NCBI RefSeq assembly: GCF_003002915.1
Contig: NZ_PVTG01000006.1
Location: 124,001-188,000, forward strand
DNA length: 64,000 bases
From: Geodermatophilus tzadiensis
Lineage (GTDB): Bacteria; Actinomycetota; Actinomycetes; Mycobacteriales; Geodermatophilaceae
Direction: 5' to 3'
In this document: piece after piece, positions 1 through 11,535 of the stretch
How the letters are laid out: each line of letters starts with the position of its first letter
Position numbering within the stretch: position 1 is the stretch's first letter
Notes under the pieces: generated by a model
The model's database searches: none
The model's input: only the letters and a program-made list of their open reading frames with translations
Told to the model about the DNA's origin: nothing
Made by a program: the position numbers and the translations under genes

Positions 1-1265
1 CCGACGGTGCCGAGGCCGGTCAGCACGGCGAACCCGGTGGCCGCGGCCTCGAGGGGGGCGACGGCGTGGTCGACCGCCGACCACCGCGCGAGGAGCAGCC
101 CGGAGAGCAGTCCCAGGCCGGTGAGGACGGCGAGGGGGACCCCGCCGCGGTAGCGCCGGAGAGCCGGTCCCCACAGGGGCAGCAGGAGCGCGGTGACCAC
201 CAGCCCCGACGTCGCGGCGAGCGGGAGCGAGAGGTCGGCGCCGGCGACCGCGAGGGCGAGCAGCGCGCACCAGCCGGTCGGCGACGTCCAGGGCCGGACC
301 GCTGCCCGCGGCTCCACCCGGTCCAGGAGGGCGGCGAGCCGGCCGCCGCGCGCGTGCCCGTCCACGACCACGCCCCGGACCGCCGCGCCGCCGTCCCGGA
401 CGGCGGCGAGGTCCGCGTCGAGCTGCCGGACCGTCGTCCGTCCCGCCTCGGCGACCACGACGACGCCGCCCGGGCTCCGGCCCGGGCCGTCCACGACGTC
501 GAGCACGCCACCGGCGGCCAGCTCGCGGGTCAGCCCGGCCCGGTGCGGCGAGCTCCCGACCAGGGCGACCGGCCGGCCGCCGGCGCCGGATCCCAGGAGG
601 GTGCGCAGGCGGTCGACGCGGACGGCCCGGCGCGCCGCGCGCCGGCGGCCGCGGCCCCCCGGCGCGGCCAGGACGGGAGCGCCGGGAACCTGGGCCGCGG
701 TGTGCACCCGCGGGCGGGCTCCCTCGAGCAGCCCGGCTCCCAGGGCCGCGAGCGCCGCTCCGCCGGCCGTCCCCAGGGCGGCCAGGGTCGTCCCGTCCCG
801 GGACGCCGGGACCCGCGGCGGGGTCGCCGGGGCGACGGTGGCCACGGTGAGCAGGGGGGCGCCGTCCGCGTCCCGGTAGGTCGTGCGGGCCCGGTCACGG
901 ACGGCGTCGGCGACCGCGTCGGCCCGCGCGGCGGCCAGCTGCGGGGTGGCTGCGCCGACCGAGACGCGCAGGACGGAGGTGTCCTCCACCAGCTCGGCGC
1001 GGACGGTCGTGCCCTCGGCCCCCGCCCCGTCCGGGGCAGAGCGGGCGAGCTCGGCCAGGGTGGGCAGGACCTCCTCGCGGAGCAGCGCGGCGTACACGGC
1101 GTCCTCCCGGTCGTCGACCCGGGCGACCCCCACGTACAGCTCCGTGCCGGCCTCGTAGGTGGCCGCGGGGGCCAGACCGGGGCCGAGCAGCGCGCCCACC
1201 AGTCCGGCCAGCACCACCCACGGCCAGCGACGGACGACCGCGGCGGCGTAGGCCGTCAGCGTCAT
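1..1265 (-). CDS. Wzz-like chain-length determinant, probably fused to O-antigen-ligase-like membrane domain (3' partial)
   Basis: The frame is open from an ATG at 1265 to the window edge, so about 421 residues are visible and the C-terminus is missing. It starts MTLTAYAAAVVRRWPWVVLAG, with a first membrane segment at about residues 13-32. A periplasmic-type region of about 130 residues follows, then a second membrane segment near residue 165, which is the Wzz/co-polymerase layout. Next comes an Arg/Ala/Gly-rich cytoplasmic stretch that resembles a tyrosine-kinase domain but has no Walker A motif. From about residue 330 the protein becomes strongly hydrophobic again with several predicted helices, as in O-antigen ligase/polymerase. 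The fusion is inferred, because the decisive part lies outside the window. It is divergent from the tyrosine autokinase gene, so a role in exopolysaccharide assembly is likely. Confidence 0.7.
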   Translation of the reverse strand, partial: MTLTAYAAAVVRRWPWVVLAGLVGALLGPGLAPAATYEAGTELYVGVARVDDREDAVYAALLREEVLPTLAELARSAPDGAGAEGTTVRAELVEDTSVLRVSVGAATPQLAAARADAVADAVRDRARTTYRDADGAPLLTVATVAPATPPRVPASRDGTTLAALGTAGGAALAALGAGLLEGARPRVHTAAQVPGAPVLAAPGGRGRRRAARRAVRVDRLRTLLGSGAGGRPVALVGSSPHRAGLTRELAAGGVLDVVDGPGRSPGGVVVVAEAGRTTVRQLDADLAAVRDGGAAVRGVVVDGHARGGRLAALLDRVEPRAAVRPWTSPTGWCALLALAVAGADLSLPLAATSGLVVTALLLPLWGPALRRYRGGVPLAVLTGLGLLSGLLLARWSAVDHAVAPLEAAATGFAVLTGLGTV

Positions 1266-1350
1266 GCACACCCCCTGGAGATCGAGCCGCCATCGTCACC
1301 CCCCGTCCGCCCCGGGACGAGGGTGCCGACCGGATGGGGCCGGCGGGATG

Positions 1351-1362
1351 ACCCCATGGGGT
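1351..1362. promoter_or_regulatory. 12-bp perfect palindrome in a divergent promoter region
   Basis: The 224-bp region between the divergent polysaccharide genes (1266-1489) contains ACCCCATGGGGT, a perfect palindrome flanked by GC-rich imperfect repeats. It could be an operator serving both promoters. No experimental support can be read from sequence and no regulator gene is adjacent. Confidence 0.25.
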
Positions 1363-1489
1363 GGCGTCGGGCCCACCGGCGTCGCCAGGAGCGGTCCCGA
1401 CCACGGAGGCTCGCCGGGATGCGCGACGCGCGGGCCGTCGGCCGGTGCGAGCGCACGACGCAGCCGCTCAGCGGCGGAGGGGGAGTCGG

Positions 1490-2950
1490 ATGGGCAGCGC
1501 GGTCGTGGTCGGGGCGGTCCGGAGGCGGTGGCGCTGGGTCGTCGCCGCGGTCTGCGTCTGCCTGCTCGGGGCGGTGCTGCACACCCAGGTCGCGGCCAAG
1601 AGCTACCGGGCGACGGCCGAGGTGTTCTTCACCCTGCAGTACGGCGACTCCGCCTCGGACCTGGTCCAGGGGGCCACGTACACCCGCAACCAGGTCGCCT
1701 CCTTCGCCCGGCTGGCCACCACCCCCGCCGTCCTCGGCCCGGTGGTCGACGACCTCGGCCTGGACGTCCCGGTCTCCGAGCTCGCCGGCCGCGTGCAGGC
1801 CGCGGCGCCCGTGGACACGGTCCTCGTGGAGATCACCGTCACCGAGTCCTCGGCGACCGGCAGCGCCCGGGTGGCCAACGCCGTGGCCGCCTCCCTGGCC
1901 GACGTGGTGGAGGACCTCGCGCCCGAGGACGCCGAGGGCCGGCCCACCATCGCCGCCGCGACGGTGACGCCCGCGGAGGAACCGCCCGGCCAGGCCTCCC
2001 CGGACCCGCTGCTCGACCTCGCCGTCGGGCTGGCCGCGGGCCTCCTCCTCGGCCTCGCGCTGGCCTGGGGCCGGGACGTGCTCGACTCACGGGTCCGGGA
2101 CGCCGACGCCCTCCGCGAGGTGACCCCCCTCCCGGTCGTCGGGACGCTCGGCGTGCTGCCCCGCGGTCTGGGCCGGCGCCCGGTCGTCGCCGCCGATCCG
2201 CACCACCCGCAGGCGGAGTCCTTCCGCCAGCTGCGCACCAACGTGCAGTTCCTCCAGGTCCCCGACGCCTCGCCCGGCGACCGGGCGGCGTCCGCGCACG
2301 TCGTCCTGACCACCTCGTCGCTGCCCGGGGAGGGCAAGTCGACCGTCGCGGTGAACCTCGCGTGCGCCCTCGCCGAGACCGGCGCCCGGGTGCTGCTCGT
2401 CGACGCGGACCTGCGGCGGCCGACGGTGGCCACCGCGCTCGACGTCGAGGGGGTCGTCGGCCTCACGACGGTGCTGGCCGGCCACGCCGCGCTCGACGAC
2501 GTCGTGCAGGAGTGGGGGACCTCGGGCCTGGCGGTCCTGCCCTCGGGGCAGATCCCGCCGAACCCGGCCGAGCTGCTGGGGTCCCCGGCCATGGGCCACC
2601 TGCTCGAGCAGGTGCGCGCGCGGTACGACCACGTCGTCATCGACACCGCGCCGGTGCTGGCCGTCACCGACGGCGTGGTGCTGTCCCGCGCGGTCGACGG
2701 CACGCTGGTGATCGCCAACGCCTCCCGGGTCCGGCGGGCGCAGCTCGCCGAGAGCCTGCACGCGCTGTCCCAGGTGGGGTCGCGGGTGCTGGGCGTCGTG
2801 CTCAACCAGGTGCACCGCTCCGAGGACTCCTACAGCTACCAGCGGGTCCCGGACGCCGGGGGCGCCGACCCCCGCGCCGGGGGGACGCCGGACGGGCCCG
2901 CCCGGACGCCGGTGCCCCTGCCCCCGGTGCCGGCCGGGCGCCGCGGGTGA
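1490..2950 (+). CDS. Polysaccharide tyrosine autokinase (BY-kinase with Wzz domain)
   Basis: This 486-residue membrane protein couples a chain-length determinant to a bacterial tyrosine kinase that governs export or polymerisation of a surface polysaccharide. A first membrane helix lies at about residues 14-35, a coiled extracytoplasmic region follows, and a second helix (LAVGLAAGLLLGLALAWG) is near residues 175-195. The kinase domain has Walker A (LPGEGKSTVAVNLA) near residue 280, Walker A' (VLLVDADLRRP) and Walker B (HVVIDTAP). The C-terminal tail has only a few tyrosines (SYSYQ) and is otherwise Pro/Gly-rich, unlike the long Tyr clusters of Wzc. The ATG at 1490 is chosen because a strong purine tract (GGCGGAGGGGGAG) precedes it; an upstream in-frame ATG at 1361 would add a basic, non-conserved leader. 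It is translationally coupled to the phosphatase gene. Confidence 0.9.
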   Translation: MGSAVVVGAVRRRWRWVVAAVCVCLLGAVLHTQVAAKSYRATAEVFFTLQYGDSASDLVQGATYTRNQVASFARLATTPAVLGPVVDDLGLDVPVSELAGRVQAAAPVDTVLVEITVTESSATGSARVANAVAASLADVVEDLAPEDAEGRPTIAAATVTPAEEPPGQASPDPLLDLAVGLAAGLLLGLALAWGRDVLDSRVRDADALREVTPLPVVGTLGVLPRGLGRRPVVAADPHHPQAESFRQLRTNVQFLQVPDASPGDRAASAHVVLTTSSLPGEGKSTVAVNLACALAETGARVLLVDADLRRPTVATALDVEGVVGLTTVLAGHAALDDVVQEWGTSGLAVLPSGQIPPNPAELLGSPAMGHLLEQVRARYDHVVIDTAPVLAVTDGVVLSRAVDGTLVIANASRVRRAQLAESLHALSQVGSRVLGVVLNQVHRSEDSYSYQRVPDAGGADPRAGGTPDGPARTPVPLPPVPAGRRG

Positions 2951-3585
2951 CCACCGAGGCGCCGGTCCCCTTCGAGGTCCTCGTCGTCTGCACCGGCAAC
3001 ATCTGCCGCTCGCCGGCGGCCGAGGCGTGGCTGGCCGCCGGCCTGGCCGGGTCCGACGTCCGGGTGTCCAGCGCGGGTCTGCACGCCTGCACGGGGGAGC
3101 CGATCGCGGAGCAGATGGCCCGGCTGCTCGACGTCGCGCCGCCGCGGACGCCGGCGCGCCAGCTGGGCGCGGCCCTGGTCGCCCGGGCCGGGCTCGTCCT
3201 CACCATGACCCGCGACCAGCGTCGCGGCGTGGTCACGCTGGTGCCCGCCGCGGTGCGGCGGACCTTCACGCTGCGCGAGTTCGCCGACCTGGCGGGGGCG
3301 GCCCGGGCGGAGGGCGTGGTGCCTGCCGGGGCGACGCCCGGCCGGGCGTTGGCCGCGGTCGTCACCGCCGCCCCGCGTCTGCGCCCCCTCCGGCCGGCGG
3401 GTGCGCCCGACGACGTCGAGGACCCCCACGGGCGGGACGACGAGGTCTTCGCCCGGGTGGCCGCCGAGATCCGGGAGTCGGTGGACCGGGTCCTGGCCAC
3501 CGTGCGGGCTCCCGGGCCGGACCGTGTCGGGACGGGCCCGGGACCACTCTGCGTGACGACCGGGGGCAGCGCAGCCCGAGGGTGA
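2947..3585 (+). CDS. Low-molecular-weight protein-tyrosine phosphatase
   Basis: This 212-residue cytoplasmic phosphatase carries the P-loop CTGNICRSP near residue 15, which matches C-x5-R-S with the nucleophilic Cys and the binding Arg. A late DVEDPHG segment is a good candidate for the general-acid Asp loop. Such enzymes dephosphorylate the neighbouring BY-kinase and so complete the on/off cycle of polysaccharide assembly. The GTG start overlaps the kinase stop codon by 4 nt (GTGA), so the two are probably made in fixed ratio. It is longer than the usual 150-residue enzyme: there is an Ala/Arg-rich insertion before the Asp loop and a tail of about 30 residues after the catalytic domain. Confidence 0.9.
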   Translation: MTTEAPVPFEVLVVCTGNICRSPAAEAWLAAGLAGSDVRVSSAGLHACTGEPIAEQMARLLDVAPPRTPARQLGAALVARAGLVLTMTRDQRRGVVTLVPAAVRRTFTLREFADLAGAARAEGVVPAGATPGRALAAVVTAAPRLRPLRPAGAPDDVEDPHGRDDEVFARVAAEIRESVDRVLATVRAPGPDRVGTGPGPLCVTTGGSAARG

Positions 3586-3682
3586 CGCTGGATCGGGTGG
3601 ACGACCCTCCCGGGTGATGACGGACGGTCACCGGCCCTGGTCGACTGGTCCTCTGCACCGCACGGGAGACCGGGGGAGTCCC

Positions 3683-4144
3683 ATGACCGTCGTCGGCTAC
3701 GCGCCGGGCGCGTACGACCTGTTCCACATCGGCCACCTCAACCTGCTCCGGCACGCCGCCGAGCACTGCGACCACCTCGTCGCCGGGGTCGTCTCGGACG
3801 AGATGCTGGTGCTCACCAAGGGACGGGCGCCGGTGGTGCCCCTGCCCGAGCGGATGGAGATCGTCCGCAGCCTGCGCATCGTGGACGAGGTCCACGCCGA
3901 GGTCGTCCCCGACAAGCTCGACACCTGGCGCGCGGTCGGGTTCGACGTCATCTTCAAGGGCGACGACTGGCGCGGCACGGAGAAGGGGCGGCGGCTCGAG
4001 CGCGACTTCGCCTCGGTCGGCGTCGAGGTCCGCTACTTCCCCTACACGGTGCACACGTCGAGCACGGCGCTGCGTCGCGCACTCGCCGTCCTGGACGGTC
4101 GCGGCGTCCCCGCGCTCGCCGGCTCCACCGGGGGCCGGTCGTGA
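3683..4144 (+). CDS. Cytidylyltransferase-like nucleotidyltransferase (TagD/glycerol-3-phosphate type)
   Basis: This 153-residue protein has the Rossmann-like nucleotidyltransferase fold. It shows the signature GAYDLFHIGHLNLL near residue 10, with the HxGH motif that binds the nucleotide triphosphate, and a late HTSSTALRR element corresponding to the second conserved motif (RTxGISTT-like). Family members activate glycerol-3-phosphate or related phospho-polyols as CDP derivatives for wall or surface polymers. The exact substrate cannot be read from the sequence, and an adenylyltransferase role is also possible. The ATG at 3683 follows a clear GGGGGAG ribosome site; an upstream ATG at 3614 lacks one. 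The stop overlaps the deacetylase start by 4 nt. Confidence 0.8.
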   Translation: MTVVGYAPGAYDLFHIGHLNLLRHAAEHCDHLVAGVVSDEMLVLTKGRAPVVPLPERMEIVRSLRIVDEVHAEVVPDKLDTWRAVGFDVIFKGDDWRGTEKGRRLERDFASVGVEVRYFPYTVHTSSTALRRALAVLDGRGVPALAGSTGGRS

Positions 4145-4899
4145 CCCTGGCCGCCTCGACGTCCGCCGCCGGGGGGCCGGCCGGGACCCGGCTGCGCGTC
4201 CCGCCCGTGCTCATGTACCACTCGATCAGCCCCTCGCGGCAGCCCGACCCGCACCGGGTCCGCGTGCACCCGGCCCGGCTCGACCGGCACCTGCGCCTGC
4301 TGCGGCGCCTGGGCCTGCGCGGTGTGCCGCTGGCCGAGCTCCTGGCGGCGCACGACCGCGGGGCGGCCGGCGGACTGGTCGGGCTGACCTTCGACGACGG
4401 CTACACCGACTTCCTCGAGCACGCCGTGCCCGTCCTCGCCCGGCACGGGATGACCGGCACCCTGTACGTGGTGGCCGGCCGGCTCGGCGGCGCCAACGAG
4501 TGGGACGCCGGTCCGCGGCTGGACCTCGTGGACGCCGCCCAGGTGCGGGCCGTGGCCGCGGCCGGGCACGAGGTCGGCAGCCACACCCTCACGCACGTGC
4601 GCCTGGCCGGCGCCGACCCGGCGACGCTCGCCGAGGAGGTCGCGGGCAGCCGCCGGGTGCTGCAGGACGTCCTGCAGGCCGAGGTGCCGGGGTTCTGCTA
4701 CCCGTGGGGCGACTTCGACGCCGCCGCGGCCGCCGCCGTGCGGGCCGCGGGGTACGACCACGCCTGCGTGACCGGCGACTACTCCCCCGGCGACCGCTTC
4801 ACCGTGCCGCGCTGCTACGTGGCGCCGTCGGACACCGCCGCCCACCTGGTCGCCCGGCTGGCCCGCCACTCCCTCCGCGTCCGGGGCGCCGGCGCCTGA
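4141..4899 (+). CDS. Polysaccharide deacetylase (NodB homology domain)
   Basis: This 252-residue carbohydrate esterase family 4-type enzyme has motif 1 (GLTFDDGYTD, near residue 82, with catalytic and metal-binding Asp) and motif 2 (GSHTLTH, near residue 145, the metal His pair). Motif 3 (CYPWGDFD) follows downstream. It should remove N-acetyl groups from an amino-sugar polymer. No clear signal peptide is visible, so it may act in the cytoplasm or at the inner membrane face on precursors, or export may be cryptic. It is translationally coupled (GTGA) to the cytidylyltransferase, which supports a role in the same surface-polymer pathway. Confidence 0.87.
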   Translation: MTLAASTSAAGGPAGTRLRVPPVLMYHSISPSRQPDPHRVRVHPARLDRHLRLLRRLGLRGVPLAELLAAHDRGAAGGLVGLTFDDGYTDFLEHAVPVLARHGMTGTLYVVAGRLGGANEWDAGPRLDLVDAAQVRAVAAAGHEVGSHTLTHVRLAGADPATLAEEVAGSRRVLQDVLQAEVPGFCYPWGDFDAAAAAAVRAAGYDHACVTGDYSPGDRFTVPRCYVAPSDTAAHLVARLARHSLRVRGAGA

Positions 4900-4976
4900 G
4901 GACGGCGCCGCGGGCCTCCCGCCGCCGGCCGGCGGAGCCCACCGGTCGCGCCCCGGCAGGGGACGCGCCCGCCGTC

Positions 4977-4982
4977 TAGCCT
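4977..4982 (+). promoter_or_regulatory. Candidate -10 element for mfd
   Basis: TAGCCT fits the -10 pattern seen before several other genes in this window. It lies about 70 nt before the mfd start, which would give a short untranslated leader. No convincing -35 element is visible. Confidence 0.35.
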
Positions 4983-5050
4983 GGGGAGGGGCCCGTACCG
5001 CACCCGGCGGCACCGTCGCGGGCCGGCCGAACCCCCAGGAGTGGTCCCTC

Positions 5051-8578
<3,528 letters not shown>

Positions 8579-8610
8579 GGCCGTCCGGGACCGCCCGGGA
8601 CCCCCTGCCC

Positions 8611-11535
8611 TCAGTCCAGGGCGGCGGAGACCTCCGCCGCCAGGGTGGCGACGTGCCGGTCGCTGAGCATCCCGATCCGCTCGTCGTCGAGGTCCCCGTG
8701 CCAGCCGGGGACCTCGACCACCCGCAGCTCCCGCACGACCCGCCGCCAGGCGCCCAGGGTCCGGGACGCCGCGGCCCGGGACCCCTCGGCGAGGAAGTAG
8801 GCGACCGGGCCGTCGAACCGGGCGGGGCGGTGGGCCTCCGACACCTCCTGCGACCCGAGGAAGAACCGCAGCTCGGGGTCGGGCGTCGCGGGGACCGGGC
8901 CGGGCGCGGGCGCTGACGGCCGCCCCCGGCCGGTCACGCGGCGCAGCACCGCCGCCGGGACGCGACCGGAGCGCACCGTCGCCCAGCGGCCGGCCCACCG
9001 CACCCGCGCGGCCTCCCACCGGCTGAGCGCCGCGAGGGGCGGGCGGACGTCGAGCAGGCCGAGACAGCCGACGTCCTCGCCCGCGGCGCGCAGCCGGGTG
9101 GCGACCTCGTGGGCGACCAGGCCGCCGAAGGAGTAGCCGAGCAGGGTGTAGGGGCCGGCCGGCTGGGCGCCGCGGACCTGTACCAGGGCGTCGGCGGCGA
9201 CCTCCTCGATCGTGCGGTGCCGCCCGTTGCCGTCGCGCAGCGGCAGCCGCAGGCCGAGCACCGGCCGCGGCGTCGCCAGCCGCTCGACCAGCCCCGCGTA
9301 CAGGTTCAGCTGACCCCAGGCGTCCGGCACGAGGAAGACCGGGCGGCCCGCCCCGGCCCGCAGCACGGTCACGGCGGCCGGCGCGGCGGCCAGCGCCGCC
9401 TCCGCGGCCCGGGCCAGCCCGGCCGGCGTCGCGTCCTCGGCGAACCGCTGCACCGGGACGTCGGCGTCCAGGTCCAGCCGGACCCGCCGCAGCAGGCTGA
9501 GCACCTGGCGGGAGGTCCCGCCGAGGTCGGACCAGTCGTCGTCGGGGTCGGCGGAGCGCAGGCCGAGCACCTCGCACCAGATGCGGGAGACCCGGCCGAG
9601 CAGGCCGTCGTCCTCCGGCGCGGGGGGCGCGGCCGAGGCCGCGGCGACGGCCGCGCGGATCCGGTCCGGGCACCCGGGGTCGCGCAGCGCGACGGCGTTG
9701 GCGACCGGGTCGCCGTTGACGGCGTCGCGGGCCGCCCGCTCGGAGCGCTTGCCGTTGTGGGTGAGCGGCAGGTCGTCGACCGCGACGACCAGCGAGGGCA
9801 CGTGCGCGGCCGAGGCGTCCCGGCGCAGCGTGCGCCGGATGGTGCGCTCCAGCCCGCCGTCGAGCCGGGCGCCCGGCCGCAGCACGACCAGCAGCACCAT
9901 CCGCGAGCTCCCGGGCCGGCTGTCGTCGCGCTGCTCGACGGCCATCGCGTCGGCGATCTCGGGCAGCTGCCGGAGCACGGTGTAGATCTCGCTGGGCCCG
10001 ATGCGCAGCCCGTCGACGTTGAGGACGCCGTCCGAGCGCCCGTGCAGCCGTGAGGACCCGTCGGCGTCGAACTCGATCAGGTCGCCGTGGGTCCACACGC
10101 CGGGGTGGTCGGCGAAGTAGGCGTCGTGGAAGCGGCTGCCGTCGGGGTCGCGGAGGAACCCGACGGGGCGGCTGGGGAAGGGGCGCCGGCAGACCAGCTC
10201 GCCGACCCGACCGACGACCTCGCGGCCGTCCTCGTCCACCGCCGTGACGTCGAGGCCGAGGCTGCGCGTCTGGCAGCGGCCCCGCCGCACGGGGACGTCG
10301 GGGGCGCCGAGCACGAAGCAGCCGATGACGTCCGTGCCGCCGGAGACCGACTGCAGCGGCACCGGCCCGACGGCCTCGGCGACCCAGTCGAACTGCCAGT
10401 CGTGCAGGACCGCGCCGGTGGAGAGCACGGCCCGCAGCCGCGACAGGTCGGCGGCCTCGGCGGGCCGGTGGCCGGCGTCCTGCCCCAGCTGCAGGTAGGC
10501 CGGGCTGGTGCCGAAGACGGTGACGCCGTGCTCGGCCACCAGCTCCCAGAGGGTCCCGGGGCCGGACACCGGGCCGTCGTAGACGACGACGTGCGCGCCG
10601 GTGGCCAGCGCCGAGAGCTGCCAGTTCCACATCATCCAGGCGGTGGTGGTGTGGAAGTAGAGCGTGTCGCCGGGCCCGAGGTCGACGTGCAGCCGGTGCT
10701 CCTTGACGTGCTCCAGCAGCGTGCCGCCCGCCCCGTGCACCATCGCCTTGGGCGGGCCGGTGGTGCCCGAGGAGAACATCACGAACAGCGGGGTGTCGAA
10801 GGCGAGCCGGGGCCAGTCGAGGGTGGGCTCGGCGCCGGCGGCGGCGTCGGCCAGCCGCTCGGCCGGCAGGCCGAGGTCGGGCAGCGGGCGGTCGTCGAGC
10901 AGCAGCACCCGGCGCAGGGCCGGCAGGCCGGCGACCACCTCGGCCACCACGTCGTCGGGCACCGCCCGGCGGTCGAGGACCAGCACGGCGGGCTCGACCT
11001 GGGCGAAGCGGCCGAGCAGGGACGCCGCGCCCATGTCGGGCGCGGCCGTGGAGACGGCGGCCCCGACGGCGGCCGCGGCCAGGGCGACGACGGCGGTCTC
11101 GCCGGTGTTGGCGGCGACCAGCACGAGCCGGTCGCCCGGCGCCAGCCCCTGCCCGCGCAGGGCGGTCGCGGTCCGCGCGACGGCGTCGCGGAGCTCACCG
11201 CGCGTCCAGCGGTCGGCCGGGCGGTCGGCGTGCACCGCGGTGAGCGCGGGGGCGTCGTCCCCGGCGCCGTCCACCGGGCGCAGCAGCGCCTCGGCGTAGT
11301 TCAGCCGCAGGTCGGGGAAGAAGCGGGCGGTCTCGACGTCGGTGCCGGTGAGGACGACGTCCGCGGAGCCCGACCACGGCAGCCCCGACCAGTCGAGCAG
11401 GGTGCGCCAGAACTCCTCGGGCCGCTCGACGGAGAAGGCGTGCAGGGCGCCGGGCGCGTCCAGCGCGGCGCCGGCCGCCGCCTCGCAGCGGGCCCGGAAC
11501 GACGCGAGCTGGGGGACGGCGGGGGCGAGCGTCAC
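8611..11535 (-). CDS. NRPS-like adenylation-carrier-thioesterase enzyme with acetoacetyl-CoA-synthetase-type N-terminus
   Basis: This single-module protein of 974 residues has no condensation domain. Residues 1-620 form an ANL adenylating domain whose N-terminal helices (FWRTLLDWSGLPWSG, FFPDLRLNYAEALL) resemble acetoacetyl-CoA synthetase, with core motif FSSGTTGPPKAMVHG near residue 255 and GxWTHGDL/NGKRSE motifs further on. A peptidyl/acyl-carrier domain follows, with the modifiable Ser in DLGGTSRQV near residue 672. A type I thioesterase with GYSFGG near residue 801 ends the protein. It would activate a carboxylic or beta-keto acid, load it on its own carrier and release or dimerise it. 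The substrate is unknown. The GTG start follows a perfect AGGAGGT site and overlaps the phosphopantetheinyl transferase stop by 4 nt. Confidence 0.85.
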   Translation of the reverse strand: MTLAPAVPQLASFRARCEAAAGAALDAPGALHAFSVERPEEFWRTLLDWSGLPWSGSADVVLTGTDVETARFFPDLRLNYAEALLRPVDGAGDDAPALTAVHADRPADRWTRGELRDAVARTATALRGQGLAPGDRLVLVAANTGETAVVALAAAAVGAAVSTAAPDMGAASLLGRFAQVEPAVLVLDRRAVPDDVVAEVVAGLPALRRVLLLDDRPLPDLGLPAERLADAAAGAEPTLDWPRLAFDTPLFVMFSSGTTGPPKAMVHGAGGTLLEHVKEHRLHVDLGPGDTLYFHTTTAWMMWNWQLSALATGAHVVVYDGPVSGPGTLWELVAEHGVTVFGTSPAYLQLGQDAGHRPAEAADLSRLRAVLSTGAVLHDWQFDWVAEAVGPVPLQSVSGGTDVIGCFVLGAPDVPVRRGRCQTRSLGLDVTAVDEDGREVVGRVGELVCRRPFPSRPVGFLRDPDGSRFHDAYFADHPGVWTHGDLIEFDADGSSRLHGRSDGVLNVDGLRIGPSEIYTVLRQLPEIADAMAVEQRDDSRPGSSRMVLLVVLRPGARLDGGLERTIRRTLRRDASAAHVPSLVVAVDDLPLTHNGKRSERAARDAVNGDPVANAVALRDPGCPDRIRAAVAAASAAPPAPEDDGLLGRVSRIWCEVLGLRSADPDDDWSDLGGTSRQVLSLLRRVRLDLDADVPVQRFAEDATPAGLARAAEAALAAAPAAVTVLRAGAGRPVFLVPDAWGQLNLYAGLVERLATPRPVLGLRLPLRDGNGRHRTIEEVAADALVQVRGAQPAGPYTLLGYSFGGLVAHEVATRLRAAGEDVGCLGLLDVRPPLAALSRWEAARVRWAGRWATVRSGRVPAAVLRRVTGRGRPSAPAPGPVPATPDPELRFFLGSQEVSEAHRPARFDGPVAYFLAEGSRAAASRTLGAWRRVVRELRVVEVPGWHGDLDDERIGMLSDRHVATLAAEVSAALD

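Noticed and set aside
1361..1489. N-terminal extension of the tyrosine autokinase from ATG 1361
   Set aside because: The extension is basic, Pro/Arg-rich and unlike family N-termini; a far better ribosome site precedes ATG 1490.
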